A stretch of DNA of 64,000 nt from Candidatus Pantoea varia (lineage in GTDB: Bacteria > Pseudomonadota > Gammaproteobacteria > Enterobacterales > Enterobacteriaceae), in assembly GCF_900115075.1 (NCBI RefSeq), contig NZ_FOVG01000001.1, forward strand, positions 1,116,001-1,180,000, given 5' to 3'. The notes under the pieces were generated by a model that was given only the letters and a program-made list of their open reading frames with translations, made no database searches and had not been told where the DNA came from. The translations under genes and the position numbers were made by a program. Shown in pieces: positions 60,760-64,000 of the stretch (the stretch's first letter is position 1; every line of letters begins with the position of its first letter).

Positions 60760-61640
60760 AACTCTCTCATCTGCTGCTCGCCGTGCTGATCACCGCCATC
60801 TGGGGCGTTAACTTTTCGGTTATCAAACTCGGGCTTCACGCGGTCGATCCCTTTATCCTGGCAGGCATCCGCTTTACGCTCTGCGCCCTGCCAGCGCTGT
60901 TCTTTATTAAAAAACCGGACGTGCGGTGGCACTACCTGATTGGTTATGGCCTGGTTTTCGGAATTGGACTCTGGGGTCTGGTGAATCTGGGGATTAAAAC
61001 CGGGCTGTCGGCGGGCATCGCTTCGCTGCTGTTGCAGTTCAGCGCCTTTTTCACCTTGCTGCTGGGTGGCTGGGTATTCAAAGAGCGCCTCAGCCGCTAT
61101 CAGATCGCCGGTTGTGTGCTCGCCTGCGCCGGTATGCTGAGCATTTTTTTCATTACAGATGGCTCGGTGACGCTCTCCGGCATGCTGCTGGTGCTGGCGG
61201 GCGCGATGGCCTGGAGTCTTGCTAACATCATCAATAAGAAAGCGGGCACCCGGCAGGTTTTTGCCTTTCTGGTCTGGTCGAGCGCCTTTGCGCCCATTCC
61301 GCTCTTCCTGCTGGACGGGCTGGTCAATGGCAGCGCGGGCTATCACGCGCTGTTTACCCAGCTGGATATGAAGGCGGTGTTATCGATACTGTTTCAGGTC
61401 TACCCCAACACCCTGCTCGGCTACTGGGTATGGAACTGGCTGCTGAAACAGTATCCGGTCTCCACCGTCGCGCCGCTGTCACTGCTGGTGCCGGTGTTCG
61501 GCATCCTGGGGTCAGTGGCGATATTTGGCGAAACGGTTTCAGCTCAGAAAGGGGTTGCGTTGCTGCTGATCATCGCCGGACTGGCTGTCGGACTCTATGG
61601 GCAGCGTGTGGTGCGTTATATCGGCGTGCGAGTCGGCTGA
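60756..61640 (+). CDS. eamA: EamA-type DMT exporter (O-acetylserine/cysteine exporter-like)
   Basis: A 294-aa inner-membrane protein with ten helices arranged as two EamA repeats: LITAIWGVNFSVIKLGL near residue 12 and MLLVLAGAMAWSLANIINKKAG near residue 145. From memory the sequence is close to E. coli EamA (YdeD, 299 aa), which exports O-acetylserine and cysteine. The start overlaps the MFS stop as ATGA. Export of thiol precursors or of another small metabolite, paired with the MFS exporter, is likely. Confidence 0.82.
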   Translation: MKLSHLLLAVLITAIWGVNFSVIKLGLHAVDPFILAGIRFTLCALPALFFIKKPDVRWHYLIGYGLVFGIGLWGLVNLGIKTGLSAGIASLLLQFSAFFTLLLGGWVFKERLSRYQIAGCVLACAGMLSIFFITDGSVTLSGMLLVLAGAMAWSLANIINKKAGTRQVFAFLVWSSAFAPIPLFLLDGLVNGSAGYHALFTQLDMKAVLSILFQVYPNTLLGYWVWNWLLKQYPVSTVAPLSLLVPVFGILGSVAIFGETVSAQKGVALLLIIAGLAVGLYGQRVVRYIGVRVG

Positions 61641-61696
61641 CGTAGTGATGAGATTGTAGACCGGTCTGAACTGGTCGCTGTAAGACTGAGCCTGCT

Positions 61697-61751
61697 CAGG
61701 GAACACGTGCCGAGCGAGTCATGTATGACGGCTTTCTGACCGTGTTCCCTG
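61697..61751. repeat. Long-loop inverted repeat downstream of eamA
   Basis: CAGGGAACACG (61697-61707) and its exact reverse complement (61741-61751) are separated by 33 bases. A shorter hairpin ACTCAC/GTGAGT lies at 61779-61796, followed by TT. Both sit between convergent genes. A termination role is likely for the second; the first is unexplained. Confidence 0.45.
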
Positions 61752-61818
61752 CGCGTTGAGTTTATTCTTTGCGGCCAGACTCACCCTGATGTGAGTTTGC
61801 GAACAATCTGAGTGATGG

Positions 61819-62451
61819 CTATTCTCCATACCGATCACAGAACGCTTCGATGTCGCCGTGCTGAAAGTCGGGCAGATTCGCGAGCAGTTTTTCCAGCGGC
61901 CAGTTCCACCAGGCAATACGCTGCAGGCGGGCGGCAATCGCTGGCGTAAACCGCACCCGCAATGGTCTGGCTGGTACACCGCCGACCACGCTGTAAGGCG
62001 CGACGTTTTTGGTTACCACCGCGCCTGCGGCCAGCACCGCACCATCACCAATGGTGACGCCGGGCAGCACAATCACACCGTGGCCGATCCAGACATCATT
62101 TCCTATCACCACCCGATCGGCGCGCCGGGCCGCAAAGAAGCCCTGATCGCGGCGGGCGTCGGGATGGTAATACTCCGGGCAGTAGGTAAAGCGATGCTGG
62201 GAGGCGCGGTCCATAGGATGATTCGGCGCGCCGATCCGCACCTGATTGGCGATGGCGCAGAATCGCCCCACTTGAGTGTCGGCCAGGCAGCAGTGCTCGC
62301 CGACATAAGAGAAGTCACCCAGCTCGCTATATTCCAGCGAACTGTGTGCCAGGATCTCACACTGCTGACCCACGGTGGTGTCCCGCATCTTCACACTCTC
62401 ATCAATCCAGGTGTGCGCTAATCGGGCGGGCATAACGGCGGCAATGGACAT
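61819..62451 (-). CDS. Hexapeptide-repeat acyltransferase (phosphonate-associated type)
   Basis: A 210-aa left-handed beta-helix transferase. Repeats run through residues 20-150, with [16 protein letters not shown] and [22 protein letters not shown] followed by [14 protein letters not shown]. This matches the transferase family often found in phosphonate operons and is related to CatB-type acetyltransferases. No phn genes are present nearby. The acceptor is unknown; acetylation of a small molecule or antibiotic is possible. The start at 62451 has GGGAG upstream. Confidence 0.8.
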   Translation of the reverse strand: MSIAAVMPARLAHTWIDESVKMRDTTVGQQCEILAHSSLEYSELGDFSYVGEHCCLADTQVGRFCAIANQVRIGAPNHPMDRASQHRFTYCPEYYHPDARRDQGFFAARRADRVVIGNDVWIGHGVIVLPGVTIGDGAVLAAGAVVTKNVAPYSVVGGVPARPLRVRFTPAIAARLQRIAWWNWPLEKLLANLPDFQHGDIEAFCDRYGE

Positions 62452-62539
62452 AGAACTCCCGGTCTGAATCAGCAGCGCCCCGGCGGCGTGCTTTTGCGGC
62501 ACCACCTTACCCGCTCCTGATGACAGAGAATTGACACAG

Positions 62540-62568
62540 AAAAAAGGCGGAGTGGTTAGCTCCGCCTT
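62540..62568 (-). terminator. Intrinsic terminator of the TisB-like mRNA
   Basis: On the minus strand a perfect 9-bp stem AAGGCGGAG/CTCCGCCTT (62544-62552, 62560-62568) with a 7-base loop is followed by a six-T tract (62540-62545). Confidence 0.92.
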
Positions 62569-62582
62569 GTTTCAAGTTCCGG

Positions 62583-62672
62583 TTAACCTGCGTGACCGGT
62601 CAGTTGCATAAGGGCAACGATGATCTGCAAGATGACCCGGATAAGATCCAGAATCAGCTTAGTCAGTTCCAT
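62583..62672 (-). CDS. tisB: TisB-like membrane toxin peptide, 29 aa
   Basis: A 29-residue peptide starting MELTKLILDLIRVIL. It has the exact length of E. coli TisB and a similar design: a single hydrophobic helix whose charged or polar residues (E2, K5, D9, R12, Q16, Q23) fall on one face. TisB inserts in the inner membrane and collapses the proton motive force during the SOS response. The ATG at 62672 has AAGGAGAAGG upstream and a strong terminator follows. A LexA box lies about 210 bases upstream, and an antisense small RNA is encoded divergently. Sequence identity with TisB is limited, so the assignment rests on architecture. Confidence 0.8.
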   Translation of the reverse strand: MELTKLILDLIRVILQIIVALMQLTGHAG

Positions 62673-62752
62673 CACTTTCCTTCTCCTTTTACAGGAGCGC
62701 GCTGTTCGGCAACCAGGGCTTTGACTCTACCCGCCGGGCGCCTAAGCACATC

Positions 62753-62771
62753 TTTGTGGAGAGGGCTGAGC
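62753..62771 (-). promoter_or_regulatory. Predicted small-RNA target in the TisB-like mRNA leader
   Basis: TTTGTGGAGAGGGCTGAGC on the plus strand repeats at 62947-62965 with one change, at the 5' end of the predicted divergent RNA. The minus-strand mRNA would therefore pair with that RNA over 19 bases with one mismatch, about 80-100 bases upstream of the peptide start, where IstR-1 blocks the ribosome standby site of E. coli tisB. Confidence 0.75.
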
Positions 62772-62883
62772 GGCACTCATGGTTAAAGCCACAGGCCAGC
62801 ACCACCTGATGCCTGCCGGGATTTTAAAACCGTGCCCCTGGGAGCGGCCAGTCGACAATGAGGCGATGCTCAACACCCAACAC

Positions 62884-62899
62884 CTGTATAAACATACAG
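62884..62899. promoter_or_regulatory. LexA (SOS) box
   Basis: CTGT-ATAAACAT-ACAG matches the LexA consensus CTGT-N8-ACAG exactly, with an AT-rich centre. It overlaps the likely minus-strand promoter of the TisB-like mRNA (start near 62878) and lies just upstream of the divergent RNA promoter. Confidence 0.85.
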
Positions 62900-62913
62900 C
62901 ATTTTGGCGAAAC

Positions 62914-62942
62914 TTGAAATCCTTAGCCGCACATTTTACAAT
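62914..62942 (+). promoter_or_regulatory. Constitutive-type promoter of the IstR-like RNA
   Basis: TTGAAA (62914-62919), a 17-base spacer and TACAAT (62937-62942) form a strong sigma-70 promoter. The start falls near 62949, within the pairing region, so the seed would be at the RNA's 5' end. Confidence 0.8.
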
Positions 62943-62948
62943 CTTGTT

Positions 62949-63044
62949 TGTGGAGAGTGCTGAGCACCTCGTTCGCAGCGCGGTTACCAGCCGGGTAGTG
63001 AACAAAAAAATAAAGGATTTGGCGAGATGCCAAATCCTTTTTTT
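62949..63044 (+). ncRNA. IstR-like antitoxin small RNA
   Basis: A predicted RNA of about 96 bases between the promoter above and an intrinsic terminator: a 12-bp stem AAAGGATTTGGC/GCCAAATCCTTT (63012-63023, 63029-63040) with seven T residues. Its 5' end is complementary to the leader of the divergent TisB-like mRNA (19 bases, one mismatch). It should inhibit translation of the toxin, as IstR-1 does in E. coli. No reading frame of note lies inside. The 5' end is inferred. Confidence 0.75.
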
Positions 63045-63079
63045 ATGCCTGCTGCCTGCTTAAAAAATCAGCGCAGAAC

Positions 63080-64000
63080 CTACTTTGCGGCGCTGATACG
63101 CCAGACGGTATTCCCGGCATCATCAGCAATCAGCACGCCGCCCTGTTTGTCGCTGGCCAGACCCACCGGCAAACCACGCACCTGCTTTTCATCATCCGTC
63201 AGGAAGCCCGAAACCACCGTCTGCGGCTGACCCACCGGCTTGCCGTTTTCGAACTTCACCCACACCACTTTGTAGCCATTCAGCGGCGTCCGGTTCCAGC
63301 TGCCATGTTCGCTGATAAACGCGCCGCCCCGATATTGCGGCATGTTATCGGCACCGTAGAACAGCAGGCCCAGCGGCGCAACATGCGAGCTGAGGGCATA
63401 ATCGGGCTTGATCGCCTTCTCTACCAGGTCGGGACGCTGCGGTTCGGCACGGGTATCGACATGCTGACCATAGTAGCTGTAGGGCCAGCCGTAAAAGCCT
63501 TTGTCCTGCACTGAGGTCATGTAGTCAGGCACCAGATCGGAGCCGATTTCATCACGCTCATTGACCACGGCCCACAGCTTGCCGCTCTGCGGTTCCCACT
63601 GTAAGCCGGTCGGGTTGCGCAGTCCGCTGGCGAAGATCCGGCTGGCACCGCTGGCCGCGTCTACTTCCAGTACCGCTGCACGGCGATACTCCGCGCCAAT
63701 GCCGTTCTCGGTGACGTTACTGTTAGAACCGACACCCACATAGAGCTTGCTGCCATCGGGGCTGGCTAACAGCGATTTCGTCCAGTGGTGGTTAATCGGT
63801 CCGCCCGGCAGTTCCGTCACCTCTTCTGGCGCGGTGCGGATCTCCGTCTCGCCTTCGCGATACGGGAACTTCACCAGGCTGTCAGCATTCGCCACGTAGA
63901 GCGTATTGCCGACCAGCTGCATACCAAACGGCGAATGCAGATTCTCAATAAAGCGGTGCTGCTCCCATTTGCCATTGACGTTGCGCAGCAGCGTAATGCG
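63080..64000 (-). CDS. PQQ-dependent sugar (sorbosone-type) dehydrogenase, C-terminal part
   Basis: The frame stays open past 64000, so the gene starts beyond the window; about 307 residues are visible. The beta-propeller segments SLLASPDGSKLYVGVGSNSN, ASGLRNPTGLQWEPQSGKLW and FISEHGSWNRTPLNGYKVV are typical of soluble quinoprotein glucose/sorbosone dehydrogenases (YliI-like). These oxidise aldose sugars using PQQ, probably in the periplasm. With Gcd it is the second PQQ enzyme in the window. The gene ends at 63080, close to the IstR-like terminator. Confidence 0.88.
   Translation of the reverse strand, partial: RITLLRNVNGKWEQHRFIENLHSPFGMQLVGNTLYVANADSLVKFPYREGETEIRTAPEEVTELPGGPINHHWTKSLLASPDGSKLYVGVGSNSNVTENGIGAEYRRAAVLEVDAASGASRIFASGLRNPTGLQWEPQSGKLWAVVNERDEIGSDLVPDYMTSVQDKGFYGWPYSYYGQHVDTRAEPQRPDLVEKAIKPDYALSSHVAPLGLLFYGADNMPQYRGGAFISEHGSWNRTPLNGYKVVWVKFENGKPVGQPQTVVSGFLTDDEKQVRGLPVGLASDKQGGVLIADDAGNTVWRISAAK

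Overview
The window looks like the chromosome of a Gram-negative enterobacterium, most likely Pantoea or a near relative in the Erwiniaceae. Supporting signs are GC-rich enterobacterial codon use, genes very close to E. coli ynfA, ynfB, ynfD, ydfG, dcp, yghA, nudK, curA, eamA, gcd and hiuH, a chromosomal ampC, and Pantoea-style accessory transport operons. I see no rRNA, tRNA, prophage, complete insertion sequence or CRISPR array. The genus is inferred from gene content and was not tested by a search.

Layout. 0-2.6 kb: the end of an MFS exporter, then ynfD, ynfB, ynfA and ydfG. 3.0-12.2 kb: a purine catabolism island (guaD-xdhABC on the plus strand, hpxO on the minus strand) around dcp. In E. 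coli K-12 ydfG and dcp are direct neighbours, so the guaD-xdh operon sits between them here. Both purine units have near-consensus sigma-54 promoters and NtrC-like upstream sites, and a PurR-like double operator lies ahead of guaD. 12.8-16.5 kb: a glycosyltransferase, a small cysteine-rich exported protein, AmpC, and an Xre/RES toxin-antitoxin pair with a perfect inverted-repeat operator. 16.5-26.6 kb: a GH15 hydrolase, YghA, and a LacI-type regulator divergent from a four-gene ABC importer/phosphatase operon resembling AfuABC. 26.6-35.0 kb: two hipBA modules, each behind four operators at about 28-bp spacing but with different operator sequences, flanking an orphan MqsA-like zinc protein, a degenerate M24 protein and an FUSC transporter. 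35.5-43.5 kb: a DsbA-like protein with a long linker, HiuH (the step after HpxO), a LysR gene broken by a 17-bp tandem duplication, an SDR, an OYE-type reductase, NudK, a DeoR regulator, a racemase/VOC pair and an unlisted 47-codon gene. 44-54 kb: CurA, a six-gene RpiR-controlled sugar ABC operon and the PQQ glucose dehydrogenase Gcd. 54-64 kb: a GT-D glycosyltransferase, MFS and NCS1 transporters, an HxlR regulator divergent from an MFS-EamA pair, and a hexapeptide acyltransferase. The last locus encodes a 29-aa amphipathic peptide with a LexA box and a divergent small RNA, organised like tisB/istR. A PQQ sugar dehydrogenase gene runs off the end.

How the genes work together. GuaD, XdhABC and HpxO take guanine through xanthine and urate to 5-hydroxyisourate, which HiuH (25 kb away, with a signal peptide) hydrolyses. 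The promoters suggest this is a nitrogen-scavenging route. Stress and persistence functions are unusually dense: two hipBA modules, RES/Xre, an orphan MqsA-like protein and the SOS-type TisB/IstR-like locus. The best candidate for an undescribed system is the TisB/IstR-like locus at 62.5-63.05 kb.
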